Source: Marinobacter arenosus (GTDB lineage: Bacteria > Pseudomonadota > Gammaproteobacteria > Pseudomonadales > Oleiphilaceae). Taken from it: a stretch of 64,000 nt of DNA. Positions 10,268 through 19,510 of this stretch are shown here, piece by piece. A model generated the notes under the pieces. The model made no database searches. It saw only the letters and a program-made list of their open reading frames with translations, and was not told the DNA's origin. Made by a program: the position numbers and the translations under genes. The first letter of the stretch is position 1, and each line of letters opens with the position of its first letter. The DNA is taken from positions 186,001 through 250,000 of the forward strand of contig NZ_JAHVAO010000003.1 in the NCBI RefSeq assembly GCF_019264345.1. Direction: 5' to 3'.

Positions 10268-10344
10268 ATCGCGCACTAAAACATAACCATGGAGCCTGAC
10301 TGCAAGCTCCCGATGAGATTGACCACTGGACCAGGGATCTGACT

Positions 10345-10668
10345 ATGGCGTTTATCGTTACTGATAACTGCATCAAGTGTAAATACACAGACTGCGTGGA
10401 AGTCTGCCCGGTAGACTGTTTCTACGAAGGCCCGAACTTTCTGGTAATTGATCCGGACGAGTGCATCGACTGCGCCCTGTGTGAGCCCGAGTGCCCGGCA
10501 GAAGCGATTTTCTCCGAGGACGAACTGCCCGCCGATCAGGTCCAGTTTGTGGAGATCAACGCCGATCTCGCCGGCAAGTGGCCAAACATTACCGAGAAGA
10601 AGGACCCGCTGCCGGACGCCGAGGAATGGGACGGCAAGCCGGACAAGCTGCAGTACCTCGAAAAGTAA
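10345..10668 (+). CDS. fdxA: 7Fe-8S/4Fe-4S bacterial ferredoxin FdxA
   Basis: 107 aa. The N-terminal half has the two cluster-binding patterns [18 protein letters not shown] and [19 protein letters not shown], with the spacing of FdxA (one 3Fe-4S and one 4Fe-4S cluster). The acidic C-terminal extension ([20 protein letters not shown]) is also typical of the Azotobacter/Pseudomonas FdxA group. It is a soluble low-potential electron carrier. Position after mutS matches pseudomonads. Its own promoter and a strong terminator bound it. Confidence 0.95.
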   Translation: MAFIVTDNCIKCKYTDCVEVCPVDCFYEGPNFLVIDPDECIDCALCEPECPAEAIFSEDELPADQVQFVEINADLAGKWPNITEKKDPLPDAEEWDGKPDKLQYLEK

Positions 10669-10684
10669 GGCGATGCCTGAACGC

Positions 10685-10716
10685 AAAAAGGGAAGCCCCA
10701 TGGCTTCCCTTTTTTT
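10685..10716 (+). terminator. Rho-independent terminator of fdxA
   Basis: The stem AAAAAGGGAAGCC pairs with GGCTTCCCTTTTT around a 4-nt loop, followed by further T residues. It begins 16 bp after the fdxA stop. Confidence 0.9.
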
Positions 10717-10749
10717 CGCCTGTTCAGGCGTCCTTCCACTCCGATCGGT

Positions 10750-11382
10750 TCAGCTGCTGGCCAGCTTGGCACCCATGGCGACGAAAAACCCGCCGGTGGC
10801 AGCGTTCAACGCGCGTTTCACCCGCGCACTCGCCCCCAGCCCCCTGAACCGGACGACTACGAAAGCCAGCCCGCACTGCCAGAGCATAGCGAGCAGGAAG
10901 TGGACACTCGCCAGCACCAGCGACTGCTGAAAAGCGTTACCGGCTGGGTCCACAAATTGCGGCAGCAGGGCCATGTAGAACAGAGCGGTCTTGGGATTGA
11001 GCACGTTGGACAACAGCCCCTCACGAAAGGATACCGCCGTAGCCACCCGCCGACGAATCACCTCCGGCTGCTCAACCGGGCGCCTGCCCTCTCTGGCCCA
11101 CGCCTGCCGGAGTGAGGCGATACCCAGCCAGACGAGGTAGCAGGCCCCGGCCCATTTCAGCGCCGAGAAGGCCCAGGCGGTTTCGACCAGCAGGATGGAG
11201 ATACCCAACGCCGAGAGTGTCGCGTGGATGAACAACCCACTGCAAATGCCAACACTGGTCACACAGCCATCTCTCAAGCCACCACGACCGGTATTACGCA
11301 TCACCAGCAGGGTGTCGACACCCGGTGTAATGGTCAGCAGAGTAATAGCGACCAGGTACGCCCAGAACAACTCTGTAAACAC
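10750..11382 (-). CDS. LysE/RhtB-family amino-acid exporter
   Basis: 210 aa starting at a GTG (complement at 11380-11382). The sequence is hydrophobic with about six predicted membrane segments. The family hallmark TPGVDTLLVMRNTGRGGLRDG sits at the first loop, followed by CSGLFIHATLSALGIS-like and LSNVLNPKTALFYMALLPQF signatures. Members export amino acids such as threonine, homoserine lactone or lysine; the substrate cannot be predicted here. It is convergent with fdxA across that gene's terminator and lies downstream of an unrecognised 344-aa gene on the same strand. Confidence 0.9.
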   Translation of the reverse strand: MFTELFWAYLVAITLLTITPGVDTLLVMRNTGRGGLRDGCVTSVGICSGLFIHATLSALGISILLVETAWAFSALKWAGACYLVWLGIASLRQAWAREGRRPVEQPEVIRRRVATAVSFREGLLSNVLNPKTALFYMALLPQFVDPAGNAFQQSLVLASVHFLLAMLWQCGLAFVVVRFRGLGASARVKRALNAATGGFFVAMGAKLASS

Positions 11383-11418
11383 GGCAGGCCTCCGGTGAAC
11401 GGCCGGTGGCTGCGCGGG

Positions 11419-12453
11419 TCAGGCCTCCGGCTCAAGAATCTTGCGTGCCGCCGCGGAACTGTAAAAGCTGCTCAACCTGCGGCGAACCAGGGCCTCAACA
11501 TAGCCCTGTTCCCGCAACACGTCCATAACCGGAAGTGCGTAGGCATCAATTTCGGCCATGATCACGTCCCGGGTGACCCCAATATCTTTCAGCAGATCAC
11601 TGATCGGACGGTCGCCATACTTGGCAAACAGGTGCTCCACCACCGCGCGGGCACACCCCTCGAAGTAGGCGGTTTTTCGGAACTCAAGCCAAAACTCGTA
11701 GCCCAGCACCACGAATTCCTGAAGTTCGACATCCCCCATCCCTTCGCGCAGTTCAGCAATGGTGCGATTCTCTACCGACACCCAGCCGGCCATAACACTG
11801 TCCCGCAGTTCGTCATCGGACAGCGCCTTGTTGAGGAACTGCTCACTGCGGGCAATCAGCCCCGGCAAGCTATCGGATAACCAGGTTTTTATCCGCCGCT
11901 CAAACGTTTCATCCAGTCCCGGCACGGCCCGATTCGCCATTTTCTTCCCGAACTTCATCATGGAACCCACCCCAGGCACCGACTTGGTGATGAGGTTGTC
12001 CTCGTAGAGGTAGTTCACGAGGCCGGCATACACCACATTGGACACCAGCTCCTGATAGACCGGGTGTGCCATGATCTCGCTGATGACCCGCTCCCGCTGC
12101 TGGCGCAATTCCAGGGCCTCTTCCACGAAGCCGGTTGCCTGGTCCCGGCTGATGATCTCGCCCAGCGTGGTCTGTTCCTGCACCGGCGCGTTCATCACCT
12201 CCGTGGCCATTTCCGCCGCCAGTTCAGGGATACCGGCATCCAGTTCCATATTCACGACGATCCGCTGGATCACCCCCATTACCTGCTCCACCGAACTCAG
12301 TCGGCCAAGGGTAACCACATCAGCCTGACCCAGGAGTTCCGTCACCTCGCGCTCAAGGAACTTGCGCAGCCTGGCCCCTTTAAGCGACGCCATTTCATGC
12401 TTTACGTGCTGTTCCAGCAGCCTGCTGGCAAGATCCGCATTGCTGTTGCTCAT
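11419..12453 (-). CDS. Conserved-looking hypothetical protein, unrecognised (344 aa)
   Basis: I do not recognise the family. The protein is soluble-looking and mostly helical, with a charged N-terminal region (LLEQHVKHEMASLKGARLRKFLEREV) and heptad-like stretches. A glycine-rich turn VPGVGSMMKFGKKMANRAVPGLDETF lies near the middle (about residues 175-200), and the C-terminal third is rich in Tyr/Phe/Leu. No signal peptide or nucleotide-binding motif is seen. Codon use matches neighbouring genes. It is on the same strand as the LysE gene (36-bp gap) and DegV (147-bp gap). Possible roles cannot be assigned from context. Confidence 0.8.
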   Translation of the reverse strand: MSNSNADLASRLLEQHVKHEMASLKGARLRKFLEREVTELLGQADVVTLGRLSSVEQVMGVIQRIVVNMELDAGIPELAAEMATEVMNAPVQEQTTLGEIISRDQATGFVEEALELRQQRERVISEIMAHPVYQELVSNVVYAGLVNYLYEDNLITKSVPGVGSMMKFGKKMANRAVPGLDETFERRIKTWLSDSLPGLIARSEQFLNKALSDDELRDSVMAGWVSVENRTIAELREGMGDVELQEFVVLGYEFWLEFRKTAYFEGCARAVVEHLFAKYGDRPISDLLKDIGVTRDVIMAEIDAYALPVMDVLREQGYVEALVRRRLSSFYSSAAARKILEPEA

Positions 12454-12600
12454 GGGTTCAACTGTCCTGTATGCAAAAGGTTTGGAAGAAGGCTTACGAG
12501 GCTAACACGGCAGCGCCAGAGAAGAGTTTGCCAAAACTACCGTTTGAGAACTGCGGCGGGGCAAATGCCGATCACCGCGTCGGATCAAGGCGGGTGCGAA

Positions 12601-13551
12601 TTACTGAAAATCGTTGAAAGAGTGAGGTTCAGCGGCCAGGGCAAGGCACAGACTGCCCGGCCCCACATAGATGCTGCTGGTGATCCCCATCTGGGACAAC
12701 AACAGCTCGACGCCATTGCGTTCGCAGGCGTCCCGAAGACGGTTCAGCCCCGGCAGGTCCTCGATTTCGGTCCAGGTCAGGCCACAGGACAGGCTGACAT
12801 AAGGCGTGGCCAGGCCCGCCTCCACCCGAGCGGCAGCGTAGTTCATCACTTTCTCCACGGCCACATCAAAACTTCGGGTCTTGGCCACAGGCTGGCCCTC
12901 TGCGCCCTTACCGAAGATCACCGGCGTGATATTGAGCGCCTTGCCCAGGAAGGCCACCAGCGCCGAGACGCTCTTGTCGCCGCGTCGACGGGCCCGTTCC
13001 CGGATGTAGTGGAGGTCGCGAGGGAGAACACAGGTGTAGATTTTGTCCGAAAAGGTCTCTACCTCATGTCTGAGCGCGTTCTTGGAGAGCTTCTGCTCAA
13101 TCAGCTTCAGGGTATGGGCGGCAAGGAGGCCCTGGCCGGCAAAGATCTGCTTGCTGTCGATGACCCGCATCGAGAACTTGCCCTCCCGACCGGCGGCCTT
13201 ACGGGTCTGGTCGTAATTGGCAAGGACACTGTTCATGGCCTCGGTGGCATTCTCGAAAATCAGGCTACGACTGCGGGTGACGGTTTCACAGAAGGCCACG
13301 TCGAACTGGGTGACGATCTTCTCCATGAACAGGTCGTGAATCTGTTTTGGCGTGAAGGCCTGGGTCTCGGCCTGATGCCCCTTCTGCAACAGACCGCTCT
13401 GATAGAATTCCTGGGTCCTGACCGGATCATGCTCGTCGATGTAAGTCTGGCCATCGATGACGGCGGTGACGGGAAGAATAAACAGGTCGTGCTTGCGACT
13501 GAATTCGTAAGGTAAATCGCACGCGGAATCGACGATCAATCCAACTCGCAT
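12601..13551 (-). CDS. DegV-family fatty-acid-binding protein
   Basis: 316 aa. The N-terminal VGLIVDSACDLPYEF and PVTAVIDGQTYIDEHDPV motifs, the long inserted helical region, and the C-terminal segment (NGVELLLSQMGITSSIYVGPGSLCLALA) follow the DegV/FakB pattern, in which a buried fatty acid is held by a Ser/Thr pocket. In Gram-positives FakB delivers fatty acids to FakA kinase; in proteobacteria without FakA the role is unclear. No FakA-like gene is seen nearby. It is probably cotranscribed with the COG3687 gene upstream (111-bp gap). Confidence 0.9.
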   Translation of the reverse strand: MRVGLIVDSACDLPYEFSRKHDLFILPVTAVIDGQTYIDEHDPVRTQEFYQSGLLQKGHQAETQAFTPKQIHDLFMEKIVTQFDVAFCETVTRSRSLIFENATEAMNSVLANYDQTRKAAGREGKFSMRVIDSKQIFAGQGLLAAHTLKLIEQKLSKNALRHEVETFSDKIYTCVLPRDLHYIRERARRRGDKSVSALVAFLGKALNITPVIFGKGAEGQPVAKTRSFDVAVEKVMNYAAARVEAGLATPYVSLSCGLTWTEIEDLPGLNRLRDACERNGVELLLSQMGITSSIYVGPGSLCLALAAEPHSFNDFQ

Positions 13552-13662
13552 GATGGGGCCTCCAGCTCCGGGCGAATCCTCGGTTGGGACCGCCCTTTAT
13601 TGTCATTATTCTTCTCGGAGACCAGTGTTACACAACCTGATCGGAATTTCAGCACCACACCG

Positions 13663-14496
13663 TCAGCGGGCGGTTGGCGCGGCCTCCAGTTCCTTGAGAT
13701 TTTCCTCGAGTACCCGCCGGTTGTCCTGTTGCCAGGGGTGGAAGTCCTTACGGAAGTAGGCGAGAAACTCGGGCAGGCACTTGCGGATCACGCCGGGTTT
13801 ACCCCACAGGAAATTCAGGCCGCCCAGCCAGGTGCTCACGCTCCAGAGCTTGCCGTCCGTTTTGAGCAGGCTGCAGGTGTTCAGGAAGGTGTACTTGAAG
13901 AAATTCCAGGTCACGAACAAGAACACGATCCGGCGCAGACGTTCGTTACCAACACACTCTCGATAGACATCGAAGGCCACGGATTTGTGCTCGGTCTCCT
14001 CGATCGCGTGCCAGCGCCAGAGGCGGGCCATGCCCGGAGTAGCGCCCTCCATCCATTCCGGGTGCCGGAGAATGGCGTTAGCCAGAACCGCCGTGTAGTG
14101 CTCGGCGCCGCAGGTTCCAGCCAACTGGCGGCTGGGCGGCAGGTTTGCCACCCATTTCATGTGCCGGGCGAACCGATCATCAATGGCATCAATGTCATAA
14201 CCGCGGGCTTTCAAGGCTTCGTTGTAGCTCTTGTGCTCACGGCTGTGCAGCGCTTCCTGACCAATAAAGCCCCGGATTTCAGCCTGGAGCTTGGGGTCCT
14301 CGATACGATCACGGTAAAGCCGAACCGCGTTGATGAACTGTTGCTCACCGTCCGGAAACTGGAGGGAAAGGGCGTTGAAGAAGGCTGTCCTGAAGGCATT
14401 ATTGCCATGCCAGAAGGACTTGAGATCTTCACTGACATCGAACCGGATATGACGGGGCTGAACCGACACCCCTTCGGGCGTGGAACTGATGGTCAT
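13663..14496 (-). CDS. COG3687-type predicted metal-dependent hydrolase
   Basis: 277 aa, the usual length of the PF10118 family. Conserved Glu/His metal-ligand motifs are present: FIGQEALHSREHKSYNEAL (about residue 85-105) and WRWHAIEETEHKSVAFDVY (about 165-180), suggesting a di-iron-like helical bundle. A strong Shine-Dalgarno AGGAGG precedes the ATG. The biochemical activity of the family is not established. Such genes are frequent in lipid-degrading marine bacteria, and here it lies beside DegV and near an acyl-CoA synthetase, so a link to lipid metabolism is an inference only. Confidence 0.85.
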   Translation of the reverse strand: MTISSTPEGVSVQPRHIRFDVSEDLKSFWHGNNAFRTAFFNALSLQFPDGEQQFINAVRLYRDRIEDPKLQAEIRGFIGQEALHSREHKSYNEALKARGYDIDAIDDRFARHMKWVANLPPSRQLAGTCGAEHYTAVLANAILRHPEWMEGATPGMARLWRWHAIEETEHKSVAFDVYRECVGNERLRRIVFLFVTWNFFKYTFLNTCSLLKTDGKLWSVSTWLGGLNFLWGKPGVIRKCLPEFLAYFRKDFHPWQQDNRRVLEENLKELEAAPTAR

Positions 14497-14671
14497 GGCT
14501 GCCTCCTGTTGTTATCACGTTTTGTCGTGTTGTTATCGATCACAAACAGCGGTTAAACATTCACCAGTGACGCCAGTTTAAACCCGATAACAAGACCGAA
14601 GGAAGGCTTTGGGAGGAACTTTCCGACAAATTGTCACGAAATGACATTCTGTCACCAACCAGAATTCAGAC

Positions 14672-14697
14672 AAAAAAAGGGAGGCATTACACCTCCC
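14672..14697 (-). terminator. Rho-independent terminator of the NCS2-like permease gene
   Basis: Read on the minus strand, the 6-bp stem GGGAGG/CCTCCC with a 7-nt loop is followed by seven T residues. A second perfect 11-bp hairpin (GTCTGGCTCCG at 14716-14726 with its complement at 14735-14745) lies between it and the stop codon. Confidence 0.85.
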
Positions 14698-14749
14698 AAG
14701 GACACACAGGGGTTTGTCTGGCTCCGGTCCGAAATCGGAGCCAGACGGA

Positions 14750-16126
14750 TCAGTGTTCTTCAGCGATCTCGGCACCTGGCGCTTCCGGATCGGCCGTAAA
14801 GCCCAGCAACTTTGTCCGCTCAATCAGCAGGTAGAGGACAGCCCCGGTCGCAAGGCCCCAGCCTGCGCCGTAGACCGCCAGCACGACGCCCATGGTGCCG
14901 GCAATACCGCGCTCGGTGTTGTTCTCCAGCTGTTCCAGGCCAACCATCAGACAGATGTAGCCGGTCAACAGCAGGGTCAAAGACAGCGCAATGGGCAGAA
15001 CGGGCTGGAAGAAGCTCACCAGCGGCAAGACAAACAGGGCGATGAAGCCCGTGATCCAGAAGGTCCCGCCGCCACTGTAGATCGAATCCATGGCGTTTCG
15101 GCCATACTTGTACCGCTCGGCCATGGTGGCAGTGACGGCCGTCCAGATCGGACCGGCGAGTCCGGGATACGGGGCAAGGAAGGCGTGCATGCCATTGCGG
15201 ATGGCGGTTACGAGGTGAACACGATCGACACTGCTGTCGATGTCTTCGTCTTTGCGCAGGTGGTCAACACGACTCATCAGGGACTGGCCCACCACGATGT
15301 CGCCGAAAGCGATAACGTAGGCGATGACCGCCGTCGGGATGGCATACAGGAAGACGCTCGAATCCGGAAAACCGACCGTAAACGGCAGGTAATTCCAGAG
15401 CTCGCCGAATGCCGGCCGGGTGATGCCCCACTCCACGCTTGGCACTGCGTACTCGCCGGTCGCAAAGCCCACCAGAATAGCGACGACCATCCCCGGTACC
15501 ATGCCGTAGTTGGCAATCTTGCGGGCAAGGCTGTTGGTCTCCACAAAGCCTTTGAACGAGACCGAGAACATCAGGTACAGGCACACCAGGCCACCGATGA
15601 TCAGTGATATCGGGGTGTTGGCCAGCCGTCCTCCGGCTTCAATTTCACCCATGAGGGCGGCAATACCGGCGCCGATGATGATGCCGCCTTTCATGGACCG
15701 GGGAATCAGTTCCACCAGCTTGCTGCCCAGGCGCGTGACACCCAGCACGAAGAAGATCATGAAGACCAGGAACTGCAGGGCGAACAGGGCCTGGATCGCC
15801 TCGGGCCCCGGCTCATAATCGCCCAGGAACAGGAGCACCACCGGAATCCCCGGCGTGATCCAGCCGGGCACCAGCGGCACACCAAGCAACGCCGGCAGCA
15901 TGAAACCGATGCCGCAGATGACCACGTAAGCGAGGGCCACGTCGTAAGGTACGCCCAGGTAATTCTCCAGCAGCGGAATCATGGCCAGACTGACCACAAA
16001 CATGATCAGCGCCTGAACCATCTCCGCGAATTCCCAGCGGTAGTGAACAAACGGCAGGCGAATCTTGAAGGGGCCGGCGGGCCAGTACGGCTGCTCCTCG
16101 CCGTTGTTACGGTGAAACATTTGCAT
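14750..16126 (-). CDS. NCS2-like (xanthine/uracil/ascorbate superfamily) permease
   Basis: About 458 aa from the ATG at 16126 (MQMFHRNNGEEQPYW), preceded by GGAGA at good spacing; the frame is open 11 codons further upstream. It is highly hydrophobic with about 12-14 predicted membrane segments. Segments such as IPRSMKGGIIIGAGIAALMGEI and YAIPTAVIAYVIAFGDIVVGQSL resemble the NCS2 core, where a conserved Gln/Glu and Asn bind substrate, but the usual QNxG signature is not obvious. Substrate is unknown. It lies 97 bp downstream of an acyl-CoA synthetase on the same strand; a terminator between them makes it a separate unit. Confidence 0.7.
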   Translation of the reverse strand: MQMFHRNNGEEQPYWPAGPFKIRLPFVHYRWEFAEMVQALIMFVVSLAMIPLLENYLGVPYDVALAYVVICGIGFMLPALLGVPLVPGWITPGIPVVLLFLGDYEPGPEAIQALFALQFLVFMIFFVLGVTRLGSKLVELIPRSMKGGIIIGAGIAALMGEIEAGGRLANTPISLIIGGLVCLYLMFSVSFKGFVETNSLARKIANYGMVPGMVVAILVGFATGEYAVPSVEWGITRPAFGELWNYLPFTVGFPDSSVFLYAIPTAVIAYVIAFGDIVVGQSLMSRVDHLRKDEDIDSSVDRVHLVTAIRNGMHAFLAPYPGLAGPIWTAVTATMAERYKYGRNAMDSIYSGGGTFWITGFIALFVLPLVSFFQPVLPIALSLTLLLTGYICLMVGLEQLENNTERGIAGTMGVVLAVYGAGWGLATGAVLYLLIERTKLLGFTADPEAPGAEIAEEH

Positions 16127-16184
16127 AATAGGGTCTCCGGGCGCACGCGCGGCGTGCACCAGACAGGGTTGTTTTTATCGGTGT

Positions 16185-16213
16185 AAAAAGGCTGTGCCGG
16201 GCCCGGCACAGCC
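16185..16213 (-). terminator. Rho-independent terminator of the acyl-CoA synthetase gene
   Basis: On the minus strand a GC-rich palindrome (GGCTGTGCCGGGC / GCCCGGCACAGCC) is followed directly by TTTTT. It begins 11 bp after the acyl-CoA synthetase stop. Confidence 0.85.
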
Positions 16214-16223
16214 CGTCAGGCAA

Positions 16224-17852
16224 TCAGTCCAGCTCTTTGGCCTGATCTCTCAGCACGAACTTCTGGATCTTGCCCGTGGAGGTCTTGGGCAGTTCCGAGA
16301 AGACGACCGTCTTGGGCACCTTGAAGCGCGCCAGGTGCTCCCGGCAAAAGCTGATGATGTCGTCTTCACTCACCTCACCCGCTTCGGGCTTGAGGGTGAC
16401 GAACGCGCAGGGTGTTTCGCCCCACTTTTCGTCCGGTCGTGCGACCACGGCCGCCTCAAGCACAGCAGGATGGCGGTAGAGGGTGTCTTCCACCTCAATG
16501 GTGGAGATGTTCTCGCCACCGGAGATGATGATGTCCTTCAGGCGGTCCTTGATTTCCATGTAGCCGTCCTCGTGCCAGACCGCCAGGTCACCGGTATGGA
16601 ACCACCCTCCCCGGAAGGCTTCCTCGGTGGCCTTCGGATTCTTCAGGTAACCTTTCATCACGGTGTTGCCGCGCAGGAAGATCTCGCCGATGGTCTTGCC
16701 ATCCTTCGGTACCGGTTCCATGGTGTTCGGATCACCCACCATGGTGCCTGCCAGGGTGTGATAACGGACGCCCTGGCGAGCCTTCTTCCTGGCCCGATCG
16801 TGCAGCGGCAGTTTGTCCCACTCCGTTTTCCAGGCGCACACCGTCACCGGGCCATACACCTCGGTCAGGCCGTACACGTGGGTAACCTGAATGCCCATTT
16901 CCTCGATGGCTCCAATCACCTGCGCCGGTGGCGCCGCACCGGCCGTCATGGACTTCACGTCATGATCGATACCGGCCTTTGCGGACTCCGGCACGTTCAG
17001 CAGGGCGTTCAGCACAATCGGGGCACCGCACATGTGGGTGACCTGGTGATCTCGAATCAGTTGCAGGATCTTCTCCGGGTCAACCCGGCGCAGGCATACG
17101 TGGGTTCCGGCCATGGCTGTGATGGTCCAGGGGAAACACCAGCCGTTGCAGTGGAACATCGGCAGGGTCCAGAGGTAGACCGGGTGCATGTCCATGGACC
17201 ACACCGCCTGGTTGCCGAGTGCGTTGATATACGCCCCGCGGTGGTGATAGACCACGCCTTTCGGGTTGCCGGTGGTGCCCGACGTGTAGTTCAGCGAGAT
17301 GGCGTCCCATTCATCCGCCGGGAAGCTCCACTGAAACCCCGGATCGCCCTCCTGCAGAAAGGCCTCGTAGTCCAGGTCGCTGACCTGGACCCCTTCGCCG
17401 TACTCGGGATCGTCCACATCAATCACCAGCGGCTTGTCTTTGAGCCGGCTGACGGCGTCATTGATGACATCACCGAACTCGCGATCGGCAATCACCACCT
17501 TGGCCTCACCGTGTTCGAGCATGAAGGCAATGGCTTCGGCATCAAGCCGTACATTCAGGGTGTTCAGCACCGCGCCGATCATGGGTACACCGAAATGGCT
17601 CTCCACCATGGCCGGGATGTTCGGCAACATCACCGCCACCGTGTCGCCCCGCCCGATACCCCGGCCTTTCAATGCCGAGGCGAGGCGCACGCAGCGCTCA
17701 TAGGTCTGGGCCCAGGTGTACCGGATGGCACCGTGGATAACGGACGGGAATTCAGGGTAAACGCTGGCAGTGCGTTCAATAAAATCAATCGGCGATTGAA
17801 CGGCGTAGTTGGCATCGACGGGCGCAAGGCCCTGATCAAAAATCGAGGTCAT
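16224..17852 (-). CDS. AMP-forming acyl-CoA synthetase (AlkK-like, fatty acyl)
   Basis: 542 aa from the ATG at 17852 (MTSIFDQGLAPVDANYAV). It is an ANL-superfamily adenylating enzyme: P-loop [21 protein letters not shown]5-type motif HVYGLTEVYGPV, A8 hinge WFHTGDLAVWHEDGYMEIKDRLKD, and C-terminal catalytic Lys in KTSTGKIQKF. Closest in style to the medium-chain AlkK/fadD-like branch. It activates a carboxylic acid to its CoA thioester with ATP. It is divergent from a histidine kinase/response regulator pair; the AT-rich gap between them contains dyad sites, suggesting that the pair controls this gene. Confidence 0.92.
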   Translation of the reverse strand: MTSIFDQGLAPVDANYAVQSPIDFIERTASVYPEFPSVIHGAIRYTWAQTYERCVRLASALKGRGIGRGDTVAVMLPNIPAMVESHFGVPMIGAVLNTLNVRLDAEAIAFMLEHGEAKVVIADREFGDVINDAVSRLKDKPLVIDVDDPEYGEGVQVSDLDYEAFLQEGDPGFQWSFPADEWDAISLNYTSGTTGNPKGVVYHHRGAYINALGNQAVWSMDMHPVYLWTLPMFHCNGWCFPWTITAMAGTHVCLRRVDPEKILQLIRDHQVTHMCGAPIVLNALLNVPESAKAGIDHDVKSMTAGAAPPAQVIGAIEEMGIQVTHVYGLTEVYGPVTVCAWKTEWDKLPLHDRARKKARQGVRYHTLAGTMVGDPNTMEPVPKDGKTIGEIFLRGNTVMKGYLKNPKATEEAFRGGWFHTGDLAVWHEDGYMEIKDRLKDIIISGGENISTIEVEDTLYRHPAVLEAAVVARPDEKWGETPCAFVTLKPEAGEVSEDDIISFCREHLARFKVPKTVVFSELPKTSTGKIQKFVLRDQAKELD

Positions 17853-17934
17853 TGTGGGGTCCTCTGTGAGCACTGTTGTTCTTATGGCGTATTCAGGAGA
17901 ATCGCTAAAGCCGCTATACTTCGAGCTGGCCAAA

Positions 17935-17994
17935 ATGGTATTTGATAGAACAAATACTAGAAATTACACTAACGTATTATAGTATAAATACCAT
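17935..17994. promoter_or_regulatory. AT-rich intergenic region with nested inverted repeats (candidate operators)
   Basis: GTATTTG (17938-17944), a 6-bp spacer and CAAATAC (17951-17957) form a perfect dyad. A third related half-site AAATACCAT (17986-17994) is the exact complement of ATGGTATTT (17935-17943). The region is far more AT-rich than the surrounding coding sequence and separates the acyl-CoA synthetase from the divergent histidine kinase gene. The response regulator encoded downstream is a candidate binder, by inference. Confidence 0.55.
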
Positions 17995-18004
17995 AAAAAC
18001 CGCG

Positions 18005-19510
18005 ATGACAAACTCTCCCCCCGTAACCGTATTTAGTTTGCCGGACGCCGACCCGCAACCCGGGCTGGTACTGAATACCGATTGCGAGCCACTGCTGATC
18101 AATCGCGCCGCCCTGGATCTGGTCCGACACAATAACCTGCCGAACGCGCTGGACCTGTTGCCGGTCAATACCTGCGCCCTGGTCACGTCTGCACTGAACC
18201 AGAACCGGGCCATTGAGGGGGTCGAAGCCAGGATCGATGGCACGATTCTGCTCTGGACCTTTATTCCCGACCGCGAGACGGGACAGATTCTAGTTCGTGG
18301 CCGGGACGCCACCGAGGATATGCGGCTGCGCGACGAGGCCACCCGCTCCAGCAGGCTATACCGGTTGATTACCGAAAACACCACCGACCTGATTTCCCGA
18401 CATGCTCCGGACGGCCGTTTTATCGATGCTACGCCAGCCTCCTGGCGCCTGCTTGGATACTGGCCCGAGGAACTTCGTGGCAGATCGTTGGAAGACATCT
18501 TCAAGGGGCACTCCGTCACCCAGAAACTGGCCGAGACCCGTAACCGGCTTCGGGACGATGGCTACGCTACCATGACTGTGGACATCCTCCACCGGGACGG
18601 CAGCCGACGCTGGTTCGAGATCGCCAGCCGCGCCATCCGGGAAACCTACACCGGCGCCGTGATTGAAGTCATCAGTGTCTCCCGGGACATCACCGGCCGG
18701 GTTGAATCGGAGGAAAGCAACCGGAGACTCGCGGACGAACTCGCCCATGCCGCGCGGCTGGCCACACTGGGTGAACTCGCCTCCAGCATCGCCCACGAGA
18801 TGAACCAGCCCCTGGCCACCATCGTCAATTTTGCCAGCGCCAGTCAGCGCTACCTGAAACATGCCCAGGCCAACCCGGAATGCCTGAGCCGAGTGGACGA
18901 CGGTCTGCAAAAGATCGTCCACCACGCCAACCGCGCGTCGGAAGTGATCAAGCGATTGCGGGCCTTCCTGCGCAAGGGCCAGAAACGCACGGCACCGGTC
19001 TCATTGAATGACATCGTCGCCAATGTCACCCGGCTGTGCCAGTGGGAAGCGGACAAGAACGGCGTCCGGATTACCCAGCGCCTGGCCCGCTGTGCCCCGG
19101 TGATTACCGCCGACCCGGTGCTTCTCGAACAGGTGCTGATCAACCTGATCCGTAATGGTATTGAAGCCAACGTGGAAGCCCAGGCCACGGTCGCCGGTGG
19201 CGACCCCTCGTCGGTCGTAATCAGCACCTGTGTGAATGCCGCCGGGGAAACGCTGATCGAGGTGAGTGATCAAGGCCCGGGCCTGGACGAGCCGGGCATC
19301 CGGCAGATGTTCCAGCCGTTCTACACCAGCAAACCCCAGGGGCTGGGACTGGGGCTCTCCATGAGCCGTTCCATAATCGAGGGCTTCGGCGGTTTTCTCG
19401 ATGCCACCCCGGGCCGTTCCGGTGGCCTATCCCTGATCTGTCGATTCCCCCCGGCCACCTGTACCAAACACACCGCCGCACCTCGCACGGAGACCCATCC
19501 CGATGACTGA
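18005..19510 (+). CDS. Soluble PAS-domain sensor histidine kinase (FixL-like)
   Basis: About 501 aa from the ATG at 18005; codons upstream remain open to 17942 but are AT-rich and atypical. No membrane segment is seen. An N-terminal PAS-like region (about 1-100) and a clearer PAS domain (about 110-225; SRHAPDGRFIDATPASWRLLGY) precede HisKA with the phospho-acceptor His in SIAHEMNQPLATIVNF, then HATPase_c with LINLIRNGIEAN, VSDQGPGLDE and GLGLGLSMSRSIIEGFGG. The FixL/DctB-like H-box (HEMNQPL) is shared with kinases that pair with FixJ-type regulators. Its stop overlaps the start of the response regulator by 8 bp, indicating translational coupling. Confidence 0.92.
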   Translation: MTNSPPVTVFSLPDADPQPGLVLNTDCEPLLINRAALDLVRHNNLPNALDLLPVNTCALVTSALNQNRAIEGVEARIDGTILLWTFIPDRETGQILVRGRDATEDMRLRDEATRSSRLYRLITENTTDLISRHAPDGRFIDATPASWRLLGYWPEELRGRSLEDIFKGHSVTQKLAETRNRLRDDGYATMTVDILHRDGSRRWFEIASRAIRETYTGAVIEVISVSRDITGRVESEESNRRLADELAHAARLATLGELASSIAHEMNQPLATIVNFASASQRYLKHAQANPECLSRVDDGLQKIVHHANRASEVIKRLRAFLRKGQKRTAPVSLNDIVANVTRLCQWEADKNGVRITQRLARCAPVITADPVLLEQVLINLIRNGIEANVEAQATVAGGDPSSVVISTCVNAAGETLIEVSDQGPGLDEPGIRQMFQPFYTSKPQGLGLGLSMSRSIIEGFGGFLDATPGRSGGLSLICRFPPATCTKHTAAPRTETHPDD

